Positions 35,739 to 45,172 are shown, numbered from the stretch's first letter. The stretch is DNA of 64,000 nt from JAJDTT01 sp022827025 (GCA_965203535.1 OZ241897.1:5766001-5830000); one strand, 5' to 3'. Made by a program: numbers and translations. Notes: generated from the sequence alone by a model not told the origin.

Positions 35739-36350
35739 ATGTCTCAACAGAGTCGGATCGTCCCATTGTTTGCCGCGGTTCTGGCATTGGTCTGGGTGGG
35801 GCCGCATTCCGTCGCGGCGGAGGCCCCGGACTTCTCGGGGAGCTGGATCCTCAACGAGGACAAGAGCGAGATGCCGCGTTTCGGACGCGGCCGCGGCGGG
35901 GGCCGGGACGGCGGCTTTCGCGGCGGCGGCCGCGGTGGCGGCGGTCGAGGCGACGGGGGCCGGGAGGGCGGCTTTCGCGGTGGCCGGCGCGGCGGCGGCC
36001 GGGGCGCTGCAATGGCTCCGTCGCGATTGTCGGTGCAGCAGGATAAAGATACTCTGACCGTGGTCCACGAAGGGAGACGAGGCCGGTCCCAGGAGATCAC
36101 TTTCAAGCCCGGCGCCGGACCCCAGGAGGTCTCCTCCTTCATGGGAGTGGGGATGGTCGAGTCCAAGTGGAAGGGCTCGGAACTGGAAGTCAAGCAGGTC
36201 CAGGAACGTGAGACTCCCAGGGGCAACTTCAAGATCGAGCAGAAGACACGGTGGAGCCTCTCGGACGACGGCAGGACCTTGACCACGAAAGTCACGCTCA
36301 AGACGCCCCGGGGCGACATGGACCATACGCTGGTCTACGACAAGGAATGA
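35739..36350 (+). CDS. exported lipocalin-like protein with Gly/Arg-rich insert
   Basis: 203 aa from ATG 35739 after AGGAGG. Signal peptide 1-28, then DFSGSWILNEDKSE, the opening phrase of lipocalin-like domains in Acidobacteriota. Residues about 47-89 are almost entirely Gly and Arg (with Asp/Phe), after which the beta-rich fold resumes: APSRLSVQQDKDTLTVVHEG, WSLSDDGRTLTTKVTLKTPRG. Its stop overlaps the start of the receptor-like gene (ATGATG). The Gly/Arg insert interrupts an otherwise ordinary domain and is shared in character with two genes downstream. Function unknown. Confidence 0.75.
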   Translation: MSQQSRIVPLFAAVLALVWVGPHSVAAEAPDFSGSWILNEDKSEMPRFGRGRGGGRDGGFRGGGRGGGGRGDGGREGGFRGGRRGGGRGAAMAPSRLSVQQDKDTLTVVHEGRRGRSQEITFKPGAGPQEVSSFMGVGMVESKWKGSELEVKQVQERETPRGNFKIEQKTRWSLSDDGRTLTTKVTLKTPRGDMDHTLVYDKE

Positions 36351-39300
36351 TGCGGCACCCTCCATCCAGGACGCGGCGCCACCGTTGGAGGTTTTCGGCG
36401 GTGGCGTCGCTGCTCTGCTTGACTCCCTGTTTCGGAGCTCCGGACCCGGACCTCCTGCATCGACTCGCCCGCGTGCTCGAGCTGAGAAAAGAGCTGCTGT
36501 CGGGCTATTCGGTGGAGGTCGAGAACCGGACCGTGGCCAACACTCCCTTCGGCAATCAACGGTTCGATTCCCGGGAACGCCACTACCTGGGAGGCACGGA
36601 AGAGTTCAAGAAGGAGATCCTGAGCCTGAGGCGCAACGGCCAACCCATGGACCCCAACTCCCGGCGCCGCCGGGGCGGACGTTTCATGAATGCGCTCGGT
36701 CCGCTGGAAGGGCTCGACATTCTGACCTCTCGGGATTTTCTCAGGAAGGCGGCGATTGCAGGCCCCGGGCAGGTGGACGAACGGCCCGCCGTCGAGGTGA
36801 GGACGGAGCCCAAGATCCCTGGCTTGAAGGTTCGGGAGGCCCGCATCTGGATCGATCCTGAAACCGCCATGCCGCTCCGGGTCCGGTTGCGTTTCTCGGC
36901 CGGAGTGTTCATCAGCGACGCCCGCCTGACTCTGAACCTGGCTCTCGACTCCAACCAGGGGATCACCGTGCCCCGGTCCCAGACGGCCACCGTCACCATG
37001 GGCGGCTTCGGCCGGGGGGGCGGATTCGGAAGAGGAGACCGCCCCGGCCGTGGAGGAGGCGGCGGCGGGAGGATGGGCTTCGGCGGCGGGTTCGAGATCG
37101 AAACCTCCCAGACGTGGAAGGGGTACCGGTGGGGCTTGGAGTTCGAGAAGGACTTCTTCAAGGCCCAGGCCAGTCCCGAGCCTTCCAGGCAACGCCGGCC
37201 GCGACGCCGGAATGCTCTCGAAGAGGACCCCTTCGAAGAGATCCGCATCGGGGGTCAACAGAGCTTCGGCGGCCGGGACAGGAGTCTGGAGCAAACCACG
37301 GAAGAGGTGTTGATCCAGGGAGCGTCACTCCGCCAGGGAGGCGGCTTCGGCGCCAGCGAAAGTCAGATCATGGGCGCCGTCATGGGCCGCGGGGGACGCG
37401 GCGGGCGCGGCGGATTCCGGGGAGCCCGCATCGCCGGCGGCCGGGTCAACCGGGTTCAGGGCTCCGTTTCCATGGGATTCTCCGGATCGGCGCTGGATGC
37501 GAAACCGTATTCCCTGGACGGTGGAGAAACGCCGGACCCGGACTACGTTTCGTGGAACGCGGGGGTGTCGGCAGGCGGCCCGCTGACCCGGCAGGACGAT
37601 TCGTCGAGGAGATCCTTTTTCGGCCGCCGCCGTTCGTTTTTCTTCGCCGACTTCAACGCCAACTGGGGCGACCAACTGAGAACCCAATACGCTTCGGTTC
37701 CCACGGCCGCGGAACGGCAAGGGGACTTCTCTCAAACCGTCTATCGATCCGGTCCACTGGCGGGCGAACCGGTCCGAATATTCGATCCCTCCAGCGGCCG
37801 GGCCTACTCCGGGGCATCGCTTCCGAGTGACCGGCTCAATCCCGTATCCCAATCGCTGCTCTCCTTCTTTCCCCTCCCCAACCGCGGCGACCCCTATCTC
37901 AACTACTTGAACCTGGAACCCCTGGGCATTGCGGGAAACCGATTGAATTCCCGGATCTTCCACTCCCTTTCCGACTCGCTGCGAGTGACGGGAGGCTACA
38001 ACTTCAACCGCAGCGACCGGGATGAATTCAACGCGTTTCCGGCCCTTTACGGCAGCGGCAGCGAGCGCGGACAGAATCTCTCGTTGAACCTGGTCCAAAC
38101 CACGGCGGGCGGCCTGCTGCACAACGTGCGGGTTCGTTGGAACCGGAACCGGAGCCGGCGGCTCAACCCGTTCGCTTTTCAATCCAACGTCAGCTCCGAC
38201 CTGGGCATCCGGAACACGTCGATGGCCCCCATCGATTTCGGACTCCCCCAGATTCAGTTCACCAACTACACCTCGCTCTCCGATGGCAGCTCCTCCTTGA
38301 ACATCCGGGAGACGCATTCGGTGGGCGACTCGCTCCAGTTGACCTTTGCGGGACACCATTTCCGCATCGGCGGGGAGGTGGCCTGGAACCGGCGGAATCA
38401 GTTGGGCAACCCGGAAGGCGCGGGTGTCCAGATCTTCGCCGGGGTGGCCACCAGCGCCTATGGTTCGGGCCGTCCCGTGGCTGGGACCGGCTACGACTTC
38501 GCCGACTTCCTGCTCGGGTTCGCCCAGAGCAGCCGGATCCGGTACGGCAACAGCGACCACTACCTGAGGGCGCCGGAATACTCCCTCTTCATCAACGACA
38601 ACTGGAGGATCCACTCCAGGCTCACCCTCCAGTGGGGTCTCCGCTACCAATACGTGGCGCCGTGGGTGGAAGTGTACGACCGGATGGCCAACCTGGACGT
38701 CTCCCCCGGGTTCCAGTCGGCGGCGACCGTATTTCCGGGAAGCCGGGGACCCTGGTCGGGAACCGTTCCGCGAGCGCTGATCCGGGACGACCGCAACAAC
38801 CTGGCCCCGCGGGTCGCGCTGGCCCTCCGCCTCAGGTCCGGCCAATGGGCGTCTGTCCTCCGGGCCAATTACGGAGTCTTCCATCCCCACGAGTCCTACG
38901 CCGCCCTGTCCGGAGAGCTGATCTCGCAGCCCCCCTTCGGATTCGCGATCCAGCAAACGGTGGCCGGACAGGACTTTCTTCCCATCGAATCGGCGTTCTC
39001 CAGCGATCTTGAAGAGGACGTCCCCAATACCTACGCGGTGGACCCGAACTTCCGCCTGCCCACGGTGCAGGCCTGGAACCTGTCTCTGCAGCAGTCGCTC
39101 CCCCGCAACTTTTTCCTCAGCCTGGGCTACGCCGGCTCGCGGGGGACGGGTCTGGAACTGCTCCGCGCCCCCAACCGGCTCCTGGACGGGATTCAACGGA
39201 TCCACGACACGGCCCAGTTCCTGTTCCTGACTCCGGGGGCCTCCTCCTATTTCCACGGCCTCCAGGTGTTGGCGGTGCGGCGGGTCCGGTCCGGCTTCAC

Positions 39301-39979
39301 GCTGAACCTCCGCTACGAGTACGGCAAATCGCTGGACAACGCGGCCACGCTCTCAGGAGGCGGCCGCGTGGTGGCCCAGAACGACGACGACTTGAACTCG
39401 GAGTGGGGACCCTCCAACCTGGACCGGCGCCACAGCCTGCGCCTGGGCGGTTTCTATGAGCTCCCCTTCGGAGACCGCCACCGTTGGCTCCGGGACCGGG
39501 GCGTCCTCAGTGCCATCTTCAGCAACTGGTTTGTCACCACGAATCTCAGGGTCAACAGCGGCCGCTTCCTGACGGCCCGTGTTTTGGGCAACCAGATCAA
39601 CAACAGCGGCAGCGCCTCCCAGGCCAGCGAGCGGGCCAGCGTGACGGGACTTCCCGTCATGCTGTCCGCTTCCCAACGCTCCACCGGAGCCTGGTTCAAT
39701 ACCGCGGCCTTCCGCCTCCCCGACCCGGGGAGCTTCGGGGACGCCGGTCGCAACACCATCCAGGGTCCGGGATCCTGGACCATCGACCTGAGCCTGGCCA
39801 GGTCCATCCCGGTGGGAGGTGAAGGGATGCGGCTGATCCTGCAGGCCGATGCCACCAACCTGCTGAATCATGTCAACTACACCGGATTGAACACCATCGT
39901 GAACTCCCGCGGGTTCGGACAGATCACCTCGGTCTCCGAGATGCGGCGGATCCAGTTGCGCCTGAGATTCATGTTCTGA
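36347..39979 (+). CDS. TonB-dependent-receptor-like outer membrane protein with unusual N-terminal domain
   Basis: 1210 aa from ATG 36347 (or the next codon). Signal peptide to about 33. Residues 34-215 resemble a LolA/LolB-type lipoprotein-binding fold (VEVENRTVANTPFGNQRFDSRERHYLGG in outline, ARIWIDPETAMPLRVRLRF), replacing the usual carboxypeptidase-like repeat. Gly-rich stretches follow (about 221-247 and 334-365). The plug-like and barrel part has acidobacterial wording: ERQGDFSQTVYRSG, RIFDPSSGRAY, LNPVSQSLLSFFPLPN, NDNWRIHSRLTLQWGLRYQY, NLSLQQSLPRNFFLSLGYAG and a final aromatic RIQLRLRFMF, the barrel-insertion signal. Substrate unknown; co-transcribed with the genes on either side. Confidence 0.8.
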   Translation: MMRHPPSRTRRHRWRFSAVASLLCLTPCFGAPDPDLLHRLARVLELRKELLSGYSVEVENRTVANTPFGNQRFDSRERHYLGGTEEFKKEILSLRRNGQPMDPNSRRRRGGRFMNALGPLEGLDILTSRDFLRKAAIAGPGQVDERPAVEVRTEPKIPGLKVREARIWIDPETAMPLRVRLRFSAGVFISDARLTLNLALDSNQGITVPRSQTATVTMGGFGRGGGFGRGDRPGRGGGGGGRMGFGGGFEIETSQTWKGYRWGLEFEKDFFKAQASPEPSRQRRPRRRNALEEDPFEEIRIGGQQSFGGRDRSLEQTTEEVLIQGASLRQGGGFGASESQIMGAVMGRGGRGGRGGFRGARIAGGRVNRVQGSVSMGFSGSALDAKPYSLDGGETPDPDYVSWNAGVSAGGPLTRQDDSSRRSFFGRRRSFFFADFNANWGDQLRTQYASVPTAAERQGDFSQTVYRSGPLAGEPVRIFDPSSGRAYSGASLPSDRLNPVSQSLLSFFPLPNRGDPYLNYLNLEPLGIAGNRLNSRIFHSLSDSLRVTGGYNFNRSDRDEFNAFPALYGSGSERGQNLSLNLVQTTAGGLLHNVRVRWNRNRSRRLNPFAFQSNVSSDLGIRNTSMAPIDFGLPQIQFTNYTSLSDGSSSLNIRETHSVGDSLQLTFAGHHFRIGGEVAWNRRNQLGNPEGAGVQIFAGVATSAYGSGRPVAGTGYDFADFLLGFAQSSRIRYGNSDHYLRAPEYSLFINDNWRIHSRLTLQWGLRYQYVAPWVEVYDRMANLDVSPGFQSAATVFPGSRGPWSGTVPRALIRDDRNNLAPRVALALRLRSGQWASVLRANYGVFHPHESYAALSGELISQPPFGFAIQQTVAGQDFLPIESAFSSDLEEDVPNTYAVDPNFRLPTVQAWNLSLQQSLPRNFFLSLGYAGSRGTGLELLRAPNRLLDGIQRIHDTAQFLFLTPGASSYFHGLQVLAVRRVRSGFTLNLRYEYGKSLDNAATLSGGGRVVAQNDDDLNSEWGPSNLDRRHSLRLGGFYELPFGDRHRWLRDRGVLSAIFSNWFVTTNLRVNSGRFLTARVLGNQINNSGSASQASERASVTGLPVMLSASQRSTGAWFNTAAFRLPDPGSFGDAGRNTIQGPGSWTIDLSLARSIPVGGEGMRLILQADATNLLNHVNYTGLNTIVNSRGFGQITSVSEMRRIQLRLRFMF

Positions 39980-40000
39980 CGCCAACGTCCCTGACTGTCC

Positions 40001-42088
40001 ATGAAGCTGCTTGCCGGAACTGAAAACAGGGATCCTCCGAACCGGCCCGCGTCCGGAGCCCGGCGCCTGGCCCGGATGTTTGCGTCCGCCATGGTCTGTC
40101 TTCTGGCCTGGAACGGCCTGTGGAGCCAGGACTCCCCCATCCGTTTCCGGGTGAGGACGAATCTGATCCTGGTGGACGTCCAGGTCCGGGATGCGGACGG
40201 GCGTCCGGTCCGGGGGCTGAAGGCGGAGGACTTCACCCTTATCGAGGAGGGAGTCTCCCCGAAGATCGGGTATTTCCAAGAGGTGTTCCTGCCCCTCACC
40301 AGCGAGCGGGTCACCGTCCGGCGAGCCGAACCCAAGACCCCGCCCGCGGCCTCTCCCGCCGGGTCCGGCGCGGACCATCCGGCCACGCCCGAGAAGCGCT
40401 ACCTGATCCTCCTCTTCAACTTCTCCAACGCCAACATCCAGGACTCGAGGATGATGCGCGAGTCGGCTCTCCGGTTCCTGGACCGGCAACTGACTCCGCA
40501 AGACGCCGTCGCCGTCCTGGCCTACGACCAGGGACTCGAGCTTCTCGTGGATTTCACCTCCGACCCCGGAGAATTGTCCCGGGTCCTGGGAGGCCTCTCC
40601 CAACGGGATCGGGAAAGCGACGTCTCGTTGCCGGATGAGGATTCGGACGCGGCCGCCGGCGGGGAGTTTCTGGCCGACGAGACCGAGTTCGCCCTGTTCG
40701 AGAGCAACCACCAGCTCAGCGCCATCCAGGCCATCGCCGATGCCTTCCGCGACGTTCCCGGAAGGAAGGCCCTGGTCTACTTCTCCGCCGGACTCACCAG
40801 CCGCGGAATCGAGAACGACGACCAGCTCCGTTGGACCGCGGATCTCTGCAACCGGGCCAATATCAGCATCTATTCCGTCGATGCCCGGGGACTCGTGGCC
40901 CTCTCCCCCGGGGGCGGAGCGCATCGTTCGGGAGGGGGACAGGGCATCTTCACGGGCCGGGCGGACCTCAACCAACTGGTCCGGCTCAGCCAGTCGCGCG
41001 AGGGGCTCATCACCCTGGCCGCCGATACCGGCGGTGCGGTGCTCCTGGACGACAACGACCTGGGAAAGATCTTCCGCAAGGCCCAGGAGGATTCGAGCCA
41101 CTACTACCTTCTGGGCTACTACGCTCCCGCCCCACCCCGCGACGGCCGCTTCCGCAAGGTCGAGGTCACCGTCAGCCGGCCCGGGCTCCGCCTCGCCTAC
41201 CGGCAGGGTTACTATGCGGACAAGCCCTACGCCGCCTTGAGCAATCCCGAAAAGGAATTCAAGCTGCTCCAGACCGTCCTGGAGGGCGACCCCAAGGTCG
41301 AATTCCCCGTCGAGATCTCGGCGGAATACTTCCCCGACTTCGAGGGAGGGTACCGGGTTCCCGTCCTGGCGGCCTTCGATCGCACCGAATTCCCGTCCTT
41401 CAGCGAATCCGGGCGGCTCAACCTGGAAGTGATCATCCTGGCCCGCGACCTGAAGGACGTGGCCCGCGCCGGGCTCCGGGACCGGGTGGAAATCCGCCGG
41501 CGCAACGAGGGGGAGAAGGACACCCGCTTCGTTTACCAGAACCTCCTGGTCCTGGGACCCGGCCGGTACGTGCTCCGGGTGCTGCTCCGGGACAACCGGT
41601 CCGGGTTGTTGTCCCAGATGGACCACCGGTTGGACCTTCCGTCCCGCAAAACGATACAGTCCAGCTCACTCGTGTTGGCCGGTAAGCTGGAAGAATCGGC
41701 GTCTCAGTCCCGCTACAGGATCAAGACGGGCAAGCAGGTGGCGGAGATCGCCAATCCCCTGGAAATCGGAGCCCGGGTTCTCATTCCCCGGGTCGGGGGC
41801 CGTTTCCACCGGCACGAGACCCTCTACGTGCACGGCCAGGTGGAAACCGCCGATAACGCCGGCGGTGAATACAGGATCTTGATTCTGAACGCCGGAGGAA
41901 TGAACATATACGAAGGAGTTTGGAAGGCCCTTCGCGGAGGATTGGAAAGTACGGCCAGCGTCAATGCACGGCTCCCGCTGCAACAACTCGCCCACGGCAA
42001 GTATCGAATCGTGGTGGAGGTGCGCTTCGCCGAATCCCGGCCGCATCGTCTGGCTGAGGATTTCCAGATCGTTCCCGACGGGGTCTGA
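40001..42088 (+). CDS. VWFA-related exported protein (acidobacterial type)
   Basis: 695 aa. A signal segment (about 25-45) precedes FRVRTNLILVDVQVRDADGRPVRGLKAEDFTLIEEG, the hallmark opening of the VWFA-related family that is expanded in Acidobacteriota. The VWA fold (about 130-330) has YLILLFNFSNAN in place of a canonical DxSxS, so metal binding is doubtful, then ALVYFSAGLTSRGIENDD and IYSVDARGLVALSPGGG. A C-terminal beta-rich part (about 420-690) follows. It is 22 bases after the receptor-like gene on the same strand and probably acts with it at the outer envelope. Confidence 0.85.
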   Translation: MKLLAGTENRDPPNRPASGARRLARMFASAMVCLLAWNGLWSQDSPIRFRVRTNLILVDVQVRDADGRPVRGLKAEDFTLIEEGVSPKIGYFQEVFLPLTSERVTVRRAEPKTPPAASPAGSGADHPATPEKRYLILLFNFSNANIQDSRMMRESALRFLDRQLTPQDAVAVLAYDQGLELLVDFTSDPGELSRVLGGLSQRDRESDVSLPDEDSDAAAGGEFLADETEFALFESNHQLSAIQAIADAFRDVPGRKALVYFSAGLTSRGIENDDQLRWTADLCNRANISIYSVDARGLVALSPGGGAHRSGGGQGIFTGRADLNQLVRLSQSREGLITLAADTGGAVLLDDNDLGKIFRKAQEDSSHYYLLGYYAPAPPRDGRFRKVEVTVSRPGLRLAYRQGYYADKPYAALSNPEKEFKLLQTVLEGDPKVEFPVEISAEYFPDFEGGYRVPVLAAFDRTEFPSFSESGRLNLEVIILARDLKDVARAGLRDRVEIRRRNEGEKDTRFVYQNLLVLGPGRYVLRVLLRDNRSGLLSQMDHRLDLPSRKTIQSSSLVLAGKLEESASQSRYRIKTGKQVAEIANPLEIGARVLIPRVGGRFHRHETLYVHGQVETADNAGGEYRILILNAGGMNIYEGVWKALRGGLESTASVNARLPLQQLAHGKYRIVVEVRFAESRPHRLAEDFQIVPDGV

Positions 42089-42123
42089 AATCGTGGCCGC
42101 CGCCTGAGAAACGAGGTTCGCCC

Positions 42124-42942
42124 ATGCGAAAATCGATCCTGCTTGCCTCCTGCATCCTGTTGCTGACCACCGCCCCGGTCTGGCCCCGAAAATTCTGGAA
42201 GGAATCCGCGTACTCCGACTGGTCCGAGAAGGAAGTGATGCGGATGCTCAACAAGTCTCCCTGGGCGAAGGAGATGATCGTGAGCTTGCAGCGGCCCCGG
42301 GGCGTCACGGGAACCACCATGCGAACGGGCCGCCGCGACGGTCCCAACCGGTCGGGACGGGGCTTCGGCTCCGGCGGAGGTCTCGGCGGCGGCGGTGGCG
42401 GTTTCGGCGGTGGTCGAGGCGGTGGCCGAGGGTTCGGCGGTCGCGGCATGGGCCGGGGCTTTCCCCCCGCCATGAATCTGACGCTGCGATGGTACAGCGC
42501 CCTGCCCATCAAGCAGGCATTCGCGCGCGCCCGGTTCGGCGATCAGGCGGAGCCGACAGCCGAATTGGCCGAGCTCCTGGCTCCGGAAGCGAACTACATC
42601 ATCATCGGCGTTGGCGGACTGCCGGCCCGCATGACCCGGATTCCTCCCGATCGGCAGCAGGCGGTAGTCGAAAGGCTGAGGTCCGAATCTTTCCTCAAGG
42701 TCAAAGGCCGCGAGCCCATTGCTCTCGAGGCCGTCCAGATGCAAAAGGACCAGGTTCACCTTCTGAACGCGCAAACCGGCCAGGGCGGCTTCGAATTGAT
42801 CTTCGTCTTTCCCCGCCCCACCTCGAATCCCATCACCTTGAAGGAAAAGAACATCGAGTTCGTCACCCGGCTCATGGGCCGCAAGGTCTCCAAGAAGTTC
42901 AAGCTCAAGGACATGGTCTTCGACGGCAAGCTGGAGCTTTGA
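42124..42942 (+). CDS. exported protein with GWxTD-like start and Gly-rich insert
   Basis: 272 aa from ATG 42124. Signal peptide 1-21, then FWKESAYSDWSEKEVMRMLNKSPWAKEM, which resembles the conserved box of GWxTD-type acidobacterial proteins. Residues about 78-111 are a (Gly/Phe/Arg)n tract. The remainder (about 120-272) is a mixed alpha/beta domain ending TLKEKNIEFVTRLMGRKVSKKFKLKDM. Last gene of the exported-protein run that begins at 35739, 35 bases after the VWFA-related gene. Function unknown. Confidence 0.7.
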   Translation: MRKSILLASCILLLTTAPVWPRKFWKESAYSDWSEKEVMRMLNKSPWAKEMIVSLQRPRGVTGTTMRTGRRDGPNRSGRGFGSGGGLGGGGGGFGGGRGGGRGFGGRGMGRGFPPAMNLTLRWYSALPIKQAFARARFGDQAEPTAELAELLAPEANYIIIGVGGLPARMTRIPPDRQQAVVERLRSESFLKVKGREPIALEAVQMQKDQVHLLNAQTGQGGFELIFVFPRPTSNPITLKEKNIEFVTRLMGRKVSKKFKLKDMVFDGKLEL

Positions 42943-42962
42943 CGGCGGGTCCGAAACCGCCG
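42943..42962 (+). terminator. weak hairpin after the exported-protein operon
   Basis: CGGCGG and CCGCCG arms around an 8-base loop immediately after the stop at 42942, in a convergent intergenic region. There is no T-run, so a role in termination is only possible. Confidence 0.3.
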
Positions 42963-43006
42963 AGGACGATTTCGGGCCGGGGTCTGCAGGCCGGCGGAAC
43001 GAAGGT

Positions 43007-43873
43007 TCAACGGCCGAACGACAACTTGACGGTGAGCCCCAGCGACCAGTGGTTCATGCCGCTGAATCGGGTCTCGCTGGTCAATCCCGGGATCGGATGG
43101 ACTTCGTACCCTCCCGTAGCGACGAAATCCCCCATCCGCGTGTGGGACAACTTCACGCCCAACAGCGTCCTTTCACTCAATCCGAAGTCGACGCCGGCGT
43201 ACAGGTGTTTCGAGAGCGTCGTATCGGACAGGTCCTCGTCGGTCCGGCTGGCGTAGAACTTCAAGGGAGGGTCGTAGGGACCGCCGGGACCGCTGTAGGA
43301 CACCTCGTAGAACAGGTCGGTCACGTCGACGAACCCGATCCCAAGTCCGGCTCCCGCGTATGGGGTGACTCGATTCGATGCCGACGGGAGATCGTAGTAC
43401 AGGTTCAGCGAGAGCGTGCGGATCGTCAGATCACCTACCGAAGACGTTCCCTCCGACCGAATGTCGGTTTCGATGGAGAGGATGGGTGACCCGTCCACGT
43501 AGCTGATCCCGGAAAAGTCCGAGTCAATGTCGTTCTGCTGCCGGCTGACCGAGAATTCCACCCTGAGGTGGCTGAACATGCGCCCGAGGGAAAACTCGTA
43601 CGCGGTTCCTGTCTTTCCTGAAATGTCGTAACGCCAGCGATACCCTGGCGGCCTCCCGCCGGGCAAGCGGTCGCAGTCCTCGCCCGGATAGCAGGTGGTA
43701 TCCAAATTGTGGCCCTCCTGCTCCATCCTGGACGGCCAATTCGCCCCGGCCGCTCCGCCCACGTACCATTGGGACCGGCGTGATTGCGCCCCGGCCTCGG
43801 CCACCATGCCGATGAGAACCCCAGCCCCCAAGAGGCCCATTGCGGCGTGCGGTACCGCCCCGTATAACCACAT
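43007..43873 (-). CDS. outer membrane beta-barrel protein (opacity/OmpW-like)
   Basis: 288 aa with an N-terminal signal sequence (cleavage plausible after AEAGA near 30). The body shows alternating amphipathic strands: SQWYVGGAAGANWP, FSLGRMFSHLRVEFSVS, LSLNLYYDLPSASNRVTPYAGAGLGIGFVD and the terminal NHWSLGLTVKLSFGR. YAGAGLGIGF is common to small eight-stranded barrels. Two cysteines (CYPGEDC) lie in the first loop. Ligand unknown. It converges with 42124-42942. Confidence 0.75.
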   Translation of the reverse strand: MWLYGAVPHAAMGLLGAGVLIGMVAEAGAQSRRSQWYVGGAAGANWPSRMEQEGHNLDTTCYPGEDCDRLPGGRPPGYRWRYDISGKTGTAYEFSLGRMFSHLRVEFSVSRQQNDIDSDFSGISYVDGSPILSIETDIRSEGTSSVGDLTIRTLSLNLYYDLPSASNRVTPYAGAGLGIGFVDVTDLFYEVSYSGPGGPYDPPLKFYASRTDEDLSDTTLSKHLYAGVDFGLSERTLLGVKLSHTRMGDFVATGGYEVHPIPGLTSETRFSGMNHWSLGLTVKLSFGR

Positions 43874-43889
43874 CGCAAGTCCTTTTGGT

Positions 43890-44045
43890 TCGCAGGGGCG
43901 ACCCTGGTGTGTGTGGTCGCCCGCCCGGCGTCATCTGCCGGGATCATCCGGACGGCCCTTCCGGACCCCCGCACCACGTTCCCGTGGTTGTACGAGGTTC
44001 GAATCCAAGGCCGGACCCGTTCCGAATGCATGAATTTGCGGGACA
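43890..44045. repeat. intergenic dyad-repeat cluster, fourth location
   Basis: Contains GGGGCGACCCTGGTGTGTGTGGTCGCCC-type dyad sequence followed by CCGCCCGG, like the unit at about 19915-19941. A later stretch (about 43998-44045, TTCGAATCCAAGGCCGGACCC then GAATTTGCGGGAC) is visibly related to 16960-17012 next to mcrB. No gene. Confidence 0.6.
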
Positions 44046-44050
44046 GGATC

Positions 44051-44881
44051 CTAGAACGCCACGCTCAGGGTAAAGCCGCCCCAGAGCGTGTCGGCCAGGT
44101 CGGCGCCTGTCGGCTTGGCCGGTTCCCGAGGATCCTGAAACTGGCTGTCGCGAATCTCCTGACCGATGAGGCCGCTGTAGGTGACGAAGAAACCCGCGGA
44201 CCAGTTGTCGTTGATGGTGATGGGAAGGGTCGCCGTGAGACTGGCGTCATGAAGACCGCCGGAACTCACGCCATAATAGAAGTCAGTGAATCCCGTGTTC
44301 ACCATGGCCAACGTCGCCGACAGATCGAAACTGGTGAAGACATCGTGATTGGTGGGGAAACTGTGTCCGGCGGCCATCTGAAAATAGAGTCCGGTGCTCC
44401 CGCCATTGCTCGTCTCGTCCACATCCACGTAGAGGGTGAACGACGGGGCCAGGGGCGCGTTGTCCAGACTCACTCCCCAGTAGACCTCGGTCGTCGACGC
44501 CAGTGAAGCCGAGCGCTTGGGAAAGGTGTAAAAGATGGTGCCGACGCTGATGGTGGCGTTTTCCAGCGAATGATCGTAGGAGAAGGTGTAGTCGACCTCG
44601 GAGAATTTTCCTTTCAATCCATCACCCGGCTGGATCGGCAACGCATCACCCGGGTTCACGGCGGTCAGATCCATGGTTCCCCAGATATTGGCGGAGAAAC
44701 CGCCGATGCCCAGAGTGAACGCCGGTTGCATACTCCAGTCGTTGGTCAATCGTTGTCCGCGCCACAGGTACTTGCTGACCATGGCGACGTCGCCGGCCGC
44801 CGAATAGATGGAATCCTGTGCCGTCGTCATCCCCTGAAATCCGAACACTAAGATGGCGAGAGATGTGATTTTCTTCTTCAT
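44051..44881 (-). CDS. TorF-type putative outer membrane porin
   Basis: 276 aa from ATG 44881, giving the signal peptide MKKKITSLAILVFGFQGMTTAQ; the frame upstream lacks one. The mature start GDVAMVSKYLWRGQRLTNDWSMQPAFTLG is the hallmark of the TorF putative porin family (YLWRG after a short strand). Repeated amphipathic strands follow, ending GGFTLSVAF with a terminal Phe suited to BAM insertion. Solute unknown. The codon and base use look slightly less GC-rich than in neighbours. Confidence 0.8.
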   Translation of the reverse strand: MKKKITSLAILVFGFQGMTTAQDSIYSAAGDVAMVSKYLWRGQRLTNDWSMQPAFTLGIGGFSANIWGTMDLTAVNPGDALPIQPGDGLKGKFSEVDYTFSYDHSLENATISVGTIFYTFPKRSASLASTTEVYWGVSLDNAPLAPSFTLYVDVDETSNGGSTGLYFQMAAGHSFPTNHDVFTSFDLSATLAMVNTGFTDFYYGVSSGGLHDASLTATLPITINDNWSAGFFVTYSGLIGQEIRDSQFQDPREPAKPTGADLADTLWGGFTLSVAF

Positions 44882-44919
44882 CTGCTTCAACTCCGTTCCA
44901 CGTTCACACGTACGATTGG

Positions 44920-45170
44920 TTACCACCGAACACTGTAGCGAGCGTAGAGAAATTCACCGTTGAAGCCGAACGGGGCGGACCGGCGCGAGAATTCGAAGAT
45001 ACACGGCGAGTCGATGACCAAGTTGCCAGAGAAATCTTCGAGTCGCCCACTCCGCGACTGTCCAACTGTGTTCTCGTCGGGAACAATATTGAACAGCGTG
45101 CAGGAGCCCAATGTCAACTCGGGTTTTTCCCCGATCCGGATGCTGACATCCAGGTCCGTGAGCCTCTTGC
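44920..45170 (-). pseudogene. possible remnant of an unknown protein, C-terminal part
   Basis: An uninterrupted minus-strand frame of about 80 codons that reads like protein (RLTDLDVSIRIGEKPEL, then FNIVPDENTVG, LEDFSGNLVIDSPCIFEF and GEFLYARYSVRW, stop). It has no start codon of its own; its upstream edge coincides with the half palindromic element at 45173-45219, beyond which the YhaN-like gene begins to end. This would fit a gene truncated by the element. The family is not recognised, and the frame could be fortuitous. Confidence 0.35.
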
Positions 45171-45172
45171 CT

